Shown piece by piece: positions 42,977 to 53,745 of a DNA stretch of 64,000 nt. The translations under genes were made by a program, and so were the position numbers. The stretch is from positions 62,001 to 126,000 of the forward strand of contig QOZQ01000013.1 in assembly GCA_003576695.1 (NCBI GenBank), written 5' to 3'. Below the pieces are notes generated by a model. It ran no database searches. It was not told where the DNA came from and saw only the letters and a program-made list of their open reading frames with translations. Numbering within the stretch: the first letter of the stretch is position 1; every line of letters starts with the position of its first letter. Origin of the DNA: Taklimakanibacter lacteus. Its GTDB lineage: Bacteria > Pseudomonadota > Alphaproteobacteria > Rhizobiales > Aestuariivirgaceae.

Positions 42977-43027
42977 GCCCTTATCTGCATGACCGCGCCG
43001 TCTGAGGCAAGCACCACCAAATGACGA

Positions 43028-43054
43028 AATCCCCTCTCCGACGGAAAGGGGATT
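43028..43054 (-). terminator. Stem-loop after the TPR-SPOR gene
   Basis: AATCCCCTCTCCG and CGGAAAGGGGATT pair with one mismatch around a single A. Read on the minus strand the hairpin begins 18 bases after the TPR-SPOR stop. The T-rich tail is weak, so it may be a poor terminator or an mRNA end. Confidence 0.5.
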
Positions 43055-43071
43055 GTCTCAAAAATCCGTGA

Positions 43072-44436
43072 TCAGGAGTCGATCCGGCTGACGAAGCAGG
43101 AGAGCCCGCGCGATTTGAGCTTGCCGCAGGCGGACTTGGCGTCGTCCTGCGAGTCGAAGCCGCCGAGCCTGAGACGGTAATAGACGCCCTTCTTGCCGAG
43201 ATCGGCGCGCACCACCACGGGCTTCATCTCATTGAGCGCCTTGTGGCGGGATTTGAGTTTCTCCCAGGTGCCCCAGGCCAGCTTCTCGTCCTTGGCGGAG
43301 GAGAGCTGGACCGACCAGCCGGTGAGCTGGACATCGCTGCTCTGGGCGGTCTGGTCGGCCTGCGCGGCCGTGGATTCCGTATCGGCCGCAGGCTCGGGCA
43401 ATGCCTCGACGGCGACGATCTGCTCGGCCGCGGGCTTCGCCTTGCTCCTGGCGGCCGCGGGCTGGGCCTCAACCGGTTGCGGGATGGCATCTGCCTGGAG
43501 CGTGTAGTCGGTCGCGGACTCCTGGTTCGCGGCTGGCTCGACGCTGGCGGTGAGCTGCCCGTCTTCCGGCGGGATGCGGTCGTCGAAGAGTTTCTGCGGC
43601 CTTGCCGGCACCGCCGTCACCATCTGCACCGGCAGGTCGCCGACGAGTTGCATCGGCGGCTTGACCGCTTCCGGCAGCTCGTCCTTGCGCACAATCTGCT
43701 CGGGGCTGGTGATCGATGCGGTGATCAGCTGGGCATCCGGATCATTGCCATCCGCCACGGCGGCCACGGTGCCGAGCGCCGCCAGCTTGCTCTTCGCCGG
43801 CTCGTAGGAGGGATTGGCGGCAACCGCTTTGGCAAGCGCATCCTTGGCCTCGGGCAGGCGACGCAGCTGCTCATAGGCCAGCGCCTCGCCGTAATAAGCC
43901 AGATGCGGCTGCGGATGCTTGAAGCGGAGGGCCTTCTCGTAATCGCTGAGGGCAAAGAGATATTGCCCGTTCTCGCGCAGGATGGTGCCGCGCAGATAAT
44001 AGGCATGGGCGAATTCCGGATCGAGGAACAGCGCGCTGGTGAAATCCTCGATGGCGAGCACCGGCTGCTTGAGCTTCTGCTGCGACAGGCCGCGATTATA
44101 GAGGGCCGTGGCGCGCAGTTTGGCGCTCATCGCATCGATCCTGAGCGCCGCGGTGTAATCGTCGACGGCGCGGTCATGCTCCTGCGCCTGCTGATAGGCA
44201 AAGCCGCGGTTGATCAGCGCATTGGCCAGCTGCTCCGGCTTGAGATCGCGCGCTTCGATGGCCTGCGAATAGCCGGCAATGGCCGTCTGGACGTCGCCTG
44301 CCTGCAAGGCAGTGCGCGCCTGGGCTGACAGGCTGGCGGAGGAATTCTCGTTCGTGGCAATGGTGCCGCCGACCGCCGCAGGCGCAGCAAGAAGGGCGGA
44401 ACATACACACGCAAGCAATACTGACCGGACTCTCAT
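43072..44436 (-). CDS. TPR protein with C-terminal SPOR domain
   Basis: Envelope protein of 454 residues: signal peptide (LLACVCSALLAAPAAVGG), five or so tetratricopeptide repeats (residues about 35-215, e.g. AYYLRGTILRENGQYLFALSDYEKAL), a long Pro/Ala-rich linker, and a SPOR domain (WSVQLSSAKDEKLAWGTWEKL to CFVSRIDS) that binds denuded peptidoglycan glycan strands, as at division sites. Likely periplasmic and involved in cell-wall or division processes. Stands alone; the repeats at 44479-44793 lie upstream. Confidence 0.88.
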   Translation of the reverse strand: MRVRSVLLACVCSALLAAPAAVGGTIATNENSSASLSAQARTALQAGDVQTAIAGYSQAIEARDLKPEQLANALINRGFAYQQAQEHDRAVDDYTAALRIDAMSAKLRATALYNRGLSQQKLKQPVLAIEDFTSALFLDPEFAHAYYLRGTILRENGQYLFALSDYEKALRFKHPQPHLAYYGEALAYEQLRRLPEAKDALAKAVAANPSYEPAKSKLAALGTVAAVADGNDPDAQLITASITSPEQIVRKDELPEAVKPPMQLVGDLPVQMVTAVPARPQKLFDDRIPPEDGQLTASVEPAANQESATDYTLQADAIPQPVEAQPAAARSKAKPAAEQIVAVEALPEPAADTESTAAQADQTAQSSDVQLTGWSVQLSSAKDEKLAWGTWEKLKSRHKALNEMKPVVVRADLGKKGVYYRLRLGGFDSQDDAKSACGKLKSRGLSCFVSRIDS

Positions 44437-44478
44437 GGGGCCTGAGAGTGGATCATTAAGGTTAAAGCTTAGCTAAAA

Positions 44479-44523
44479 GCATCGGCCCGAAAAGTGCCTC
44501 GCGGTTTTCGGGCAAGCTGATGC
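44479..44523. repeat. 45-bp palindromic repeat, copy 2
   Basis: Same size and layout as 29500-29544: outer ends GCATCGGC/GCTGATGC, inner arms CCGAAAA/TTTTCGG. It begins 42 bases upstream of the TPR-SPOR start in an otherwise gene-free stretch (44437-44807). Confidence 0.8.
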
Positions 44524-44534
44524 GACAGAACAAA

Positions 44535-44576
44535 GATCGGCCTGAAAAGTTTCGGACTTTTCCGTTAAGACGATGC
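44535..44576. repeat. Degenerate relative of the palindromic repeat
   Basis: ATCGGCCTGAAAAGT...ACTTTTCCG...GATGC keeps the outer and inner motifs of the 45-bp element but with a changed centre. It is placed 11 bases after copy 2, so the two form a tandem pair. Confidence 0.55.
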
Positions 44577-44595
44577 GCCAAAACAAGGCATCAAC

Positions 44596-44793
44596 TCTCC
44601 CTCCGCCGCGCAAAGCGCGGGGAGGGTGGCGCGCGGAACGCGCGACGGGTGGGGTGTCGACGCGAGGGATATCTCACAAGCAAAGCTTTTGCGTGCCGGA
44701 CGTGCCAACCGTTGAGCACAGACTGGCGGAGACACCCCACCCGTCCGCCCTGCGGGCGTCCGCCCTCCCCGCGCTTTGCGCGGCGGAGGGAGA
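44596..44793. repeat. 198-bp inverted-repeat element with 63-base arms
   Basis: The left arm (44596-44658) and right arm (44731-44793) are reverse complements over most of their length: TCTCCCTCCGCCGCGC at the outer end and GGGTGGGGTGTC at the inner end. Centres differ. The 72-base loop holds no gene. Elements of this type recur in Hyphomicrobiales genomes. It ends 14 bases from the glmS stop and may form its transcript end. Confidence 0.8.
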
Positions 44794-44807
44794 ACTTCCG
44801 AGACCTC

Positions 44808-46634
<1,827 letters not shown>

Positions 46635-46636
46635 GT

Positions 46637-48004
46637 TTAACGCTTGCCCCTCTGCAGTTTCTTGGCTTTCTTCAGCTCACGGTATTTCTTCGCCCAGCCG
46701 GCCTTCACCACCTGCTGGCCGCGCGCAATGGCGAGCGCATCTGCCGGAACATCCTGGGTGATGACGCTGCCGGCCGCGATATTCGATGCATCCCCCACAT
46801 TCACCGGCGCCACCAGCGCCGTGTTCGATCCGACGAAGACGTCCGCACCGATCTCGGTGTGATGCTTCTCGAAGCCGTCATAATTGCAGGTGATGGCCCC
46901 CGCCCCGATATTGCTGCGCGCACCGACGCTCGCATCGCCGATATAGGTCAGATGATTGGCCTTGGCGCCCTCTCCGATCCTGGCCTTCTTGATCTCGACG
47001 AAATTGCCGATATGGGCGTCCTTGCCGATCTCGGCGCCGGGCCTGAGTCTGGCAAAGGGTCCGATCCGCGCCCCATCCGCGATTGCCGCGCCTTCGATAT
47101 GCGAGAAGGCCAGGATCTCGACATTGTCGCCGATCCGCACATGAGGACCGATGACGACATGGGGCTCGATCGTGACATCCTTGCCGATCTCGGTATCGGC
47201 CGACAGGAACACTGAGGGCGGGTCGATCAGGGTCGCGCCATTGTCCATCGCCTCCTGGCGGTAGCGCGCCTGCAGCAGGCTTTCGATCTGGGCGAGCTGG
47301 GCGCGCGTATTGACGCCATGCACCTCGGCTTCCGGACATTCGGCGAGCGCCACCTGGCGACCTTCGGCGACGGTGAGGCCGACGAGATCGGTCAGATAAT
47401 ATTCGTGCTTGGCATTGTCATTGGTGATCCGCGGCAGCAGCTCCCAAAGAAGCTTGGCCTTGATGGCGATGAAGCCTGAATTGCACAGGTCGATGCGCCG
47501 CTCGTCGACCGTCGTGTCGAGCTCCTCGCGAATGGCGACGAGCTTGCCGGAGCGGTTCTGGATCAGGCGGCCATAGCCTGTCGGATTGGCCGCCCTGAAG
47601 CCCAGGACCGCGAGCGGGCTTTCCTCGCTCACCGCCTGCGCCAGCGCCGAGATCGTTTCCGGGCGGATGAGCGGCACATCGCCATAGAGGACGAGCACCG
47701 TGCCGTCGAAGCCTTTCAGCCCGTCTTGCGCGATGCCGACCGCATGGGCAGTGCCCTGGCGCTTCTCCTGGATGGCGATCACCGCATCGCCGGCAATGGC
47801 GCGGGCTTCGGCACCCACTTCGGGCATGCCCGGGCCTGATATGACGACGGTGCGCTCAGGCTTCGCCTCGGCCGCCGAATGGAGCACATGGGCAAGCAGC
47901 GTGCGGCCGGCCGCCTTGTGCAGGACCTTGGGAAAATCGGACCGCATGCGGGTCCCCTTTCCGGCGGCAAGGACGACGACTGCAATGGGCTCGCGCTTGG
48001 GCAT
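46637..48004 (-). CDS. glmU: Bifunctional UDP-GlcNAc pyrophosphorylase/glucosamine-1-P acetyltransferase GlmU
   Basis: Enzyme of 455 residues forming UDP-GlcNAc. N-terminal uridylyltransferase with VLAAGKGTRMRSDFPKVLHK and VLYGDVPLI. From about residue 260 a left-handed beta helix (hexapeptide repeats), with ITCNYDGFEKHHTEIG in the acetyltransferase active site. First gene of the glmU-glmS unit. Confidence 0.96.
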   Translation of the reverse strand: MPKREPIAVVVLAAGKGTRMRSDFPKVLHKAAGRTLLAHVLHSAAEAKPERTVVISGPGMPEVGAEARAIAGDAVIAIQEKRQGTAHAVGIAQDGLKGFDGTVLVLYGDVPLIRPETISALAQAVSEESPLAVLGFRAANPTGYGRLIQNRSGKLVAIREELDTTVDERRIDLCNSGFIAIKAKLLWELLPRITNDNAKHEYYLTDLVGLTVAEGRQVALAECPEAEVHGVNTRAQLAQIESLLQARYRQEAMDNGATLIDPPSVFLSADTEIGKDVTIEPHVVIGPHVRIGDNVEILAFSHIEGAAIADGARIGPFARLRPGAEIGKDAHIGNFVEIKKARIGEGAKANHLTYIGDASVGARSNIGAGAITCNYDGFEKHHTEIGADVFVGSNTALVAPVNVGDASNIAAGSVITQDVPADALAIARGQQVVKAGWAKKYRELKKAKKLQRGKR

Positions 48005-48113
48005 GGTGTCTCCAGAAACGGCCCGGCAAGTTAGGGGCCAGGGCTGAACAGTCTCTTACAGCAAATGTCGTGCCTTTTTCCAAAGGCGGGATTTGGGCAT
48101 TAACGGCTTTCTA

Positions 48114-48142
48114 TTGACCCCGTGGGCCACGGCAACTATGGT
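48114..48142 (+). promoter_or_regulatory. Promoter of tRNA-Lys
   Basis: TTGACC (48114-48119), 17-base spacer, TATGGT (48137-48142). Transcription would begin about 12 bases before the mature tRNA. A good match to alphaproteobacterial housekeeping promoters. Confidence 0.75.
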
Positions 48143-48160
48143 CCGCCCGCCCTATCGGTT

Positions 48161-48235
48161 GGGCCCGTAGCTCAGTGGCAGAGCATCTGACTTTTAATCA
48201 GAGGGTCGATGGTTCGAACCCATCCGGGCTCACCA
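48161..48235 (+). tRNA. tRNA-Lys (anticodon TTT)
   Basis: Acceptor stem GGGCCCG (48161-48167) pairs with CGGGCTC (48225-48231). D loop AGCTCAGTGGCAGAGC, anticodon stem TCTGA/TCAGA with loop CTTTTAA (anticodon 48193-48195) and T arm GGTTCGAACC are all canonical. The CCA end is encoded (48233-48235). Discriminator base A. Confidence 0.97.
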
Positions 48236-48337
48236 ATTTTGGTAATAAAATCAATAAAATATAACTAACGCCCAAGCCCTTCGGCCGGAACGGAGGCCAG
48301 CGCCCGAGCTGGCCTGGCCACCGCCGGAATCGGGATG

Positions 48338-48811
48338 TCATCCCCGCCGCGCCGCTTCGATCTTCGCGACGTCGATCTTCCTCATATCCATCATCGCATC
48401 GAAGGCGCGCTTTGCTTCCGCCCCCCCGGCCGCCATCGCTTCCGTCAGGACGCGCGGCGTGATCTGCCAGGAAATTCCCCATTTATCCTTGCACCAGCCG
48501 CAGGCGCTCTCCTGGCCGCCATTGCCCACGATCGCATTCCAGTAGCGGTCGGTCTCTTCCTGGTCTTCAGTCGCGATCTGGAAGGAGAAAGCCTCGTTAT
48601 GCTTGAAGGTGGGACCGCCATTGAGACCGATACAGGCCACGCCGGCAACGGTGAACTCCACCACCAGCGCATCGCCTTTCTTGCCGGAGGGGAAGTCGCT
48701 GGGAGCATGGTGGACAGCGCCCACCGAGCTGTCGGGAAATGTCTTGGCATAGAAGCGGGCAGCGGCCTCGGCGTCCTTGTCGAACCACAGGCAGATCGTG
48801 TTCTTGGCCAT
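48338..48811 (-). CDS. VOC family (PhnB-like) protein
   Basis: Glyoxalase-fold protein of 157 residues (NTICLWFDKDAEAAARFYAKTF; SFQIATEDQEETDRYWNAI; CGWCKDKWGISWQITPRVL). Relatives are annotated PhnB-like or, probably wrongly, 3-demethylubiquinone methyltransferase. Substrate unknown. The frame stays open far upstream, but ATG 48811 has GGAGGA close before it and the family N-terminus. Confidence 0.88.
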   Translation of the reverse strand: MAKNTICLWFDKDAEAAARFYAKTFPDSSVGAVHHAPSDFPSGKKGDALVVEFTVAGVACIGLNGGPTFKHNEAFSFQIATEDQEETDRYWNAIVGNGGQESACGWCKDKWGISWQITPRVLTEAMAAGGAEAKRAFDAMMDMRKIDVAKIEAARRG

Positions 48812-49079
48812 TTCTCCTCCTTGGCGGTTGTATCCGGCATGACTACGCCGGCAAACCCGGCACCGGAAGGACAAAACGCGGCTACGCTCGGGAAAGTTCC
48901 GGCAGCCGGCCCGGCCTTTGTTTCGGCGTTTTTTCGCTGCAATAGCGGGAGCACAACAGCAATAAGTCTTTGGGGATTCGGCAGTTTCGAGCAGCCTGCG
49001 CATCAATGCGTTCAGCGCCCTTGAAGTGGGTTTCGGACTCCATTTTTGACTGCTTAAGGAAGAAAGGGTTGCGCCCCTG

Positions 49080-50375
49080 ATGGTATCGATCTGGCAATCT
49101 GGTCCGCGTCGCGGGGTGGCCGTCGCCGCGTTGTTGCTCGCCCTGACATCCATGCCGGTTTTTGCGCAGGACACGCAGGATAGCGGGTCGACGGCGCCAG
49201 CCATTCCCAAGCCCTCCACCTCCAGCAAGCTCGCGACCCACACCCAGATCGTCGCCAATAATGACGAATTGGCGATGCTGACGGCGGGCTCCGAACAGGC
49301 GCTGGCCGACGCGATCGTGATGTACCGGCAGATCGTCAAGAATGGCGGCTGGCCGCAGATCACCAGCAGGAAGCTGGCCAAGGGCGCCAGGGGCGAACAG
49401 GCCCTGCTGCTGCGTCAGCGGCTGATCTTCGAGAACTACCTGCCCTTCGACACACTGGGCGCAGCCGACGCCTCATTGTTCGACGCCCAGATGGTCGAGG
49501 CGGTCAAGGCGTTCCAGATCAATCACGGTCTGGTGCCGACCGGTACCGTTGCTCAGCGCACCCTTAGCGAGCTCAACATCCCCGCCGAGGTCCGCCTCTC
49601 GACACTGCTCGAGAACCAGCCCCGGGTCGCGGCCTATGCGCAGGACCTGGCGCCGCGCGCCATTCTCGTCAACATCCCCTCGCTGCAGCTCGAAACCGTC
49701 GAAGACGGCCGGGTCTTCTCGCGTCACAATATCGTCGCCGGCAAGCTCGATCGCCCATCGCCGACCCTGGTCAGCACGGTCAGCGACGTGACTTTCAATC
49801 CCTATTGGAAGATCCCGGCCTCGATCGTCGAGCGCGACATCGTTCCGCATTATCTCAAGGACCGCAGCTATCTCGAAAACATGCAAATCCGGGTGTTCGA
49901 TGGAGTTGATGGTCCGGAGATCGATCCCGCGACGGTCGACTGGGCGACGACGCCGCCCGAGCGTTATTTCTTCCGGCAGGACCCGGGCGAGAACAATGCC
50001 CTGGCCTCGGTGAAGATCAACTTCCCCAACAAGTTCATGGTCTATATGCACGACACGCCACACCGCGAGCTGTTCGGCAGCAATGCGCGGTTCGAAAGCT
50101 CGGGCTGCATCCGAGTGGATCAGGTGAAAACGGTCATCGACTGGGTGCTGCGGGATCAGGCGGACTACAGCCCCGATCAGTACGACCAGATCATCGAGAA
50201 TCGGGAACCCTATGTGCGGAAGGTACAGTCACCGCCAAGCGTTCGCTTCATGTATCTGACCGCATGGGCGACGCCTCAGGGCGCGATCAATTTCCGACCC
50301 GATATCTATCATCTTGATGGCAAGGGCTTCGTCCTCGGCCAGCCGGAACCGCGCGGCGTCCAGTCGACCGACTGA
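49080..50375 (+). CDS. L,D-transpeptidase (YkuD), YcbB-like
   Basis: Periplasmic peptidoglycan cross-linking enzyme of 431 residues. Signal peptide (VAVAALLLALTSMPVFA), peptidoglycan-binding domain (DAQMVEAVKAFQINHGLVPTG, residues about 140-175), then the YkuD domain with the active site HDTPHRELF ... SSGCIRV, the cysteine being the nucleophile. It forms 3-3 cross-links or attaches proteins to the wall. The gene-free 268 bases before it show only a weak ribosome site (AAAGGG). Confidence 0.9.
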   Translation: MVSIWQSGPRRGVAVAALLLALTSMPVFAQDTQDSGSTAPAIPKPSTSSKLATHTQIVANNDELAMLTAGSEQALADAIVMYRQIVKNGGWPQITSRKLAKGARGEQALLLRQRLIFENYLPFDTLGAADASLFDAQMVEAVKAFQINHGLVPTGTVAQRTLSELNIPAEVRLSTLLENQPRVAAYAQDLAPRAILVNIPSLQLETVEDGRVFSRHNIVAGKLDRPSPTLVSTVSDVTFNPYWKIPASIVERDIVPHYLKDRSYLENMQIRVFDGVDGPEIDPATVDWATTPPERYFFRQDPGENNALASVKINFPNKFMVYMHDTPHRELFGSNARFESSGCIRVDQVKTVIDWVLRDQADYSPDQYDQIIENREPYVRKVQSPPSVRFMYLTAWATPQGAINFRPDIYHLDGKGFVLGQPEPRGVQSTD

Positions 50376-50498
50376 CGCCCGGCGATTACGGAACTTCCTT
50401 CCAAACAATCCTAGCCGGGGTTTAGACACCTGTTTCCAAGCCGAAACCGTTTGTGTTATGCAACGGTTGCCCGCCAAGTCGGGCTGGGGAGGACGGCA

Positions 50499-50864
50499 AT
50501 GAAATCTGGCTTGGCCCTTTTGGGAGCCATGGTCTTGGCTGTGGGCTGCGCATCCAAGTCCGAGAATATCCAGGCGACCTACATGTCGCCAATGGTCTAC
50601 GAGCCCTACACCTGCGAGCAATTGGCCCAGGAGGGCCAGCGGATTTCCGCCCGCGCCGCCGAGGTTGCAGGCGTCCAGGACAAGAACCGCAAGAACGACA
50701 CGATCAAGACGACCGTCGGTGTTATCCTGTTCTGGCCGATCCTGTTCGCCAATGAAGGCGATGGGCAGACCGCCGCCGAACTGGCCCAGCTCAAGGGGCA
50801 GAAGAAGGCCATCGAAGAGGCCTCGATCAAGAAGAACTGCGGTATCCGGTTCCAGAAATCCTGA
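50499..50864 (+). CDS. Small predicted lipoprotein
   Basis: Protein of 121 residues with a lipoprotein signal ending LAVGC (Cys17), followed by a soluble region and one hydrophobic stretch (TTVGVILFWPILFANEGDG). An AELAQLKGQKKAIEEASI segment may be a short coiled coil. GGGGAGGA precedes ATG 50499. Similar small lipoproteins are common in rhizobia; function unknown. Confidence 0.75.
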   Translation: MKSGLALLGAMVLAVGCASKSENIQATYMSPMVYEPYTCEQLAQEGQRISARAAEVAGVQDKNRKNDTIKTTVGVILFWPILFANEGDGQTAAELAQLKGQKKAIEEASIKKNCGIRFQKS

Positions 50865-50929
50865 CCACCAGCCTTTGATGGGGTGGTGCCTGTCCGGTAG
50901 GATCGACTCGATCGACCGGAGGCTGACAA

Positions 50930-51319
50930 ATGACCACCGACCTTTACATGCTGGCCTGGACAGCCGCCTTCACGGCACTTCTGTGGGTTCCCTACATCCT
51001 GGCGCGGATCATGACCTATGGTCCGCCCGAGACGATAACCTACCGGGCGGATGACAAGCCCCTGCCCGTCTGGGCCGCGCGGGCGAAAAAAGCCCATTCC
51101 AACGCCATCGAGAACCTCGCTCCCTTCGCGTCGCTGGTCATCGCCGCCCATCTTTCGGGCGCCGCCAATGCGACGACGGCGATTGCGAGCATCGTCTATT
51201 TCTGGGCCCGCATTGCCCATTACCCCGCCTATATCAGCGGGCTTCCCGTCTTGCGCACCTTGACTTACGCCATCTCCTGGGCCGCCATGATGGCCATTTT
51301 CTTCGCGATCGCGACATAG
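50930..51319 (+). CDS. MAPEG family membrane protein
   Basis: Four-helix membrane protein of 129 residues (LAWTAAFTALLWVPYILARI; RAKKAHSNAIENLAPFASLVIAA; SIVYFWARIAHYPAYISGLPVLRTLTYAISW). The ENLAPF-like segment and the RIAHYPAY motif are typical of bacterial MAPEG proteins, relatives of microsomal glutathione transferases. Catalytic activity not established. Confidence 0.87.
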   Translation: MTTDLYMLAWTAAFTALLWVPYILARIMTYGPPETITYRADDKPLPVWAARAKKAHSNAIENLAPFASLVIAAHLSGAANATTAIASIVYFWARIAHYPAYISGLPVLRTLTYAISWAAMMAIFFAIAT

Positions 51320-51334
51320 CGCGCATCCTGGCTT

Positions 51335-51625
51335 TCACCATTTTCGCAAGGTTGCCGGCTTGGGCGGGCCTGTGAACTCGACGCCCATCCTGTCTCCCTT
51401 GCGCCATCGCGTGACGGACGGATAGACCTTGCTCTCCGAAACGACGAGCAGCCCATAGTCCGATGGAATGAGTGTTGCCATGGGAACTTCGAGCAGCGCT
51501 CCGGACTGGCTCAGATCGCGGATGCGCACGTCGATGGCACCATGCAGATGGTGCGAGACGATCTTCCCGTCCTTGAGGACGCGGCGCCTGGAATCCCTAC
51601 GCGCTTTCTGCTCGGTGGCCGTCAT
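51335..51625 (-). CDS. PilZ domain protein
   Basis: Protein of 96 residues with the c-di-GMP binding motifs RRDSRRR (an RxxxR near the N-terminus) and DLSQSGALL (the D/NxSxxG motif). A stand-alone PilZ domain would act as a c-di-GMP receptor controlling motility or exopolysaccharide. Target unknown. Convergent with the MAPEG gene. Confidence 0.85.
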   Translation of the reverse strand: MTATEQKARRDSRRRVLKDGKIVSHHLHGAIDVRIRDLSQSGALLEVPMATLIPSDYGLLVVSESKVYPSVTRWRKGDRMGVEFTGPPKPATLRKW

Positions 51626-51841
51626 GCTCAGTGACCGTCATGAAACCATGCAACTCAACCTGATATGCCGTCCTCCATCTGCGTCGCGCGAAATGGCGGA
51701 GTCGTCAAGAAATTCGTTGATTCTTGCCAAATGGGCGCAACCAATTTGCCCTTAATTAAAAGCGTGTTTGGCTTGCCCCGTCAGGCGGCTGATTGAACTG
51801 TGAGCCGTCGGTCCAACTGAAGGAGGGTCTCATGAAAGTGC

Positions 51842-53710
51842 TCAGACCGCGGCGCCGCGGCGCGCGACCAGCTCTTCCAGCTGCCTGATATCGGGCCTGG
51901 CCGGTGGGGTTTCCAGCGCCTTGCGCACTGCCTCGGGATTGCCCTCGGCGATGACCGCCGTGAACAGGATCGTCTCTCCGGCCGGCAACTGGCCGAACAG
52001 CTGCGGGACGATCGCCTTGGGCACAAGGAGATTGGTGTTGACTGACGTCGCATGGACGCGCAGCCGGCGCATCACGCTCGATCCGAGATCGACGACCGCC
52101 GAGCCGTCCTCGGCCGACAGGACGGCGGCCACAGTCGGCCCGACAAGCTTGTCCTTGGCCGAGACTCCATCCGCCTTGATGGCGAAGCCGCCTTCGATGG
52201 TCATGATCGGCCCCGGAGACTTTATCCGGTGGACGCGGATGTGGAATGATCCGTGCCAATAGATCCAGGTTTCGACCGTGATGTCGGGATAGGGACGCCA
52301 CCGGCAATATAAGGTTTCATCCGCAAGCTGCGCCGCATCGCTCGCATGGCGGACGCGAAAATACCGGCCGTCCTCGCTGAAACCGATCATGTTGTCGAGC
52401 GTCGCTCGGTCGAAACGGCGCAAATTGCCTTCGATGCTGAAGCCGTAGCGGGCCGAAAAAGCGAACTTGGCGTATTTCTCCGCACCGAACCGGTAGTCGG
52501 GCACGAAACGCCCGGACACCAATGCAATGGCATCGCCTTTCGGATTGGCGATGATCATTCCCGCCTGTTTCAACGCCTTGGGCTTTTTGCGCTGCGGGCT
52601 CGGCATCTCCGCGCTTTGCCAGAACGGATGCGTGGCCGGCAGCGCCAGCGGCAGAAAGGCCTGCAGCGCCCAATAGGGCGACTGCGGCGAATTATACTCC
52701 TCGGCGATCAGGGGATTGCCGTAGCCATAGCCGATATCGAGCAGGCCGCCGGGCGCCGAGATCGGCAGTCTCGACCACCAGCGCAGATGCCGCAGATAAA
52801 ATCCCTTCAGCTGGCCCCACGGCATCGCCTCCTCATCCGCAAAGGCGAAGCCGCCGAAATAGGCTGCCGCGGCGAACCGGTAGGTCATCGAACGGCCATA
52901 GACGAGGACCGCGCCGTCATCGGCGAACCAGCGGCTGATGTCCTTGATCGATTGCCGCGCTCGCGCGCGATAACGCCGGGTCGTTTCCGTCTCGGGCGTC
53001 AGCCTGGCGAGGATCAGTCCAAGGAAATGGAAGATGAAGGCGGCATAGTGGTCGACATATCCACCGGGGCCGTCGCGGTACCAGCCCTCTCCCAGATAGT
53101 TGGTCTCAAGCGATGCAATATGGCTTTCGCCGCCCGCCGGATCATCCGGACCGCCGATCTCCTTGATGCCCATGTCGAGCATGAGGCGGAAGAACTTCCA
53201 GTTGCCGTCATGATACTCGCATTGGCGGGCCGCGAGGAAATAGGCCAGCGCGCGCTCCTTCTCCCCGGCCGACAGGGGATGCCAGATCTGGTCTGGCACC
53301 AGACGCAGCGACAGGCCGATCACCGCCAGCTCGACCAGGCGCTGATCATGCTTCCTGACATCGCCCCAATATTCCGGATGGTCCGGATCGGTGCCCGCCG
53401 CAAGTCCCCGTCTAATCGGTTTCCAATCGATCCAGGTGGCGCCGCCGGCCTGGGCCGCCGCCAAACCCCATAACGGGCGGGCAAAGCCTTCGAGATCGGC
53501 CGCAGCCTGATCGAACCAGGCTGCGGCCGGCCCAAGTCTGACCCGGGCGCCACCTGGCGAGCGGCAGCGCTCGAGGGGAATCACCAGGGCCTTCAGGGCG
53601 TTTTCCACATCGGCGCGGTCCTTGAACGGGTTGCCGCCGAATGGATTGGCGAAATCGGGGGGAAAATCGAAGCCGGTCACCCCGCCATCATAGCGAATTG
53701 TCCATCGCAT
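51842..53710 (-). CDS. DUF2264 domain protein
   Basis: Protein of 622 residues with many Trp/Tyr/His-rich helices (PLWGLAAAQAGGATW; CEYHDGNWKFFRLMLDMG; DGPGGYVDHYAAFIFHFLGL), the alpha/alpha-barrel style of DUF2264, followed by a beta-rich C-terminal part (MTIEGGFAIKADGV). The family resembles glycoside hydrolases or lyases acting on polysaccharide, but its activity is not established. No signal peptide seen. Divergent from the antiporter gene by 35 bases. Confidence 0.85.
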   Translation of the reverse strand: MRWTIRYDGGVTGFDFPPDFANPFGGNPFKDRADVENALKALVIPLERCRSPGGARVRLGPAAAWFDQAAADLEGFARPLWGLAAAQAGGATWIDWKPIRRGLAAGTDPDHPEYWGDVRKHDQRLVELAVIGLSLRLVPDQIWHPLSAGEKERALAYFLAARQCEYHDGNWKFFRLMLDMGIKEIGGPDDPAGGESHIASLETNYLGEGWYRDGPGGYVDHYAAFIFHFLGLILARLTPETETTRRYRARARQSIKDISRWFADDGAVLVYGRSMTYRFAAAAYFGGFAFADEEAMPWGQLKGFYLRHLRWWSRLPISAPGGLLDIGYGYGNPLIAEEYNSPQSPYWALQAFLPLALPATHPFWQSAEMPSPQRKKPKALKQAGMIIANPKGDAIALVSGRFVPDYRFGAEKYAKFAFSARYGFSIEGNLRRFDRATLDNMIGFSEDGRYFRVRHASDAAQLADETLYCRWRPYPDITVETWIYWHGSFHIRVHRIKSPGPIMTIEGGFAIKADGVSAKDKLVGPTVAAVLSAEDGSAVVDLGSSVMRRLRVHATSVNTNLLVPKAIVPQLFGQLPAGETILFTAVIAEGNPEAVRKALETPPARPDIRQLEELVARRGAAV

Positions 53711-53745
53711 GACAGAGCGCTTGGTTTTTCAAAGGTCGCTCTGCT

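Noticed and set aside
46635-46636. glmS ribozyme upstream of glmS
   Set aside because: Only two bases separate glmU and glmS, so there is no room.
48812-49381. N-terminal extension of the VOC gene to ATG 49381
   Set aside because: It would run through the gap and the start of the L,D-transpeptidase gene, and the family begins at ATG 48811, which has GGAGGA.
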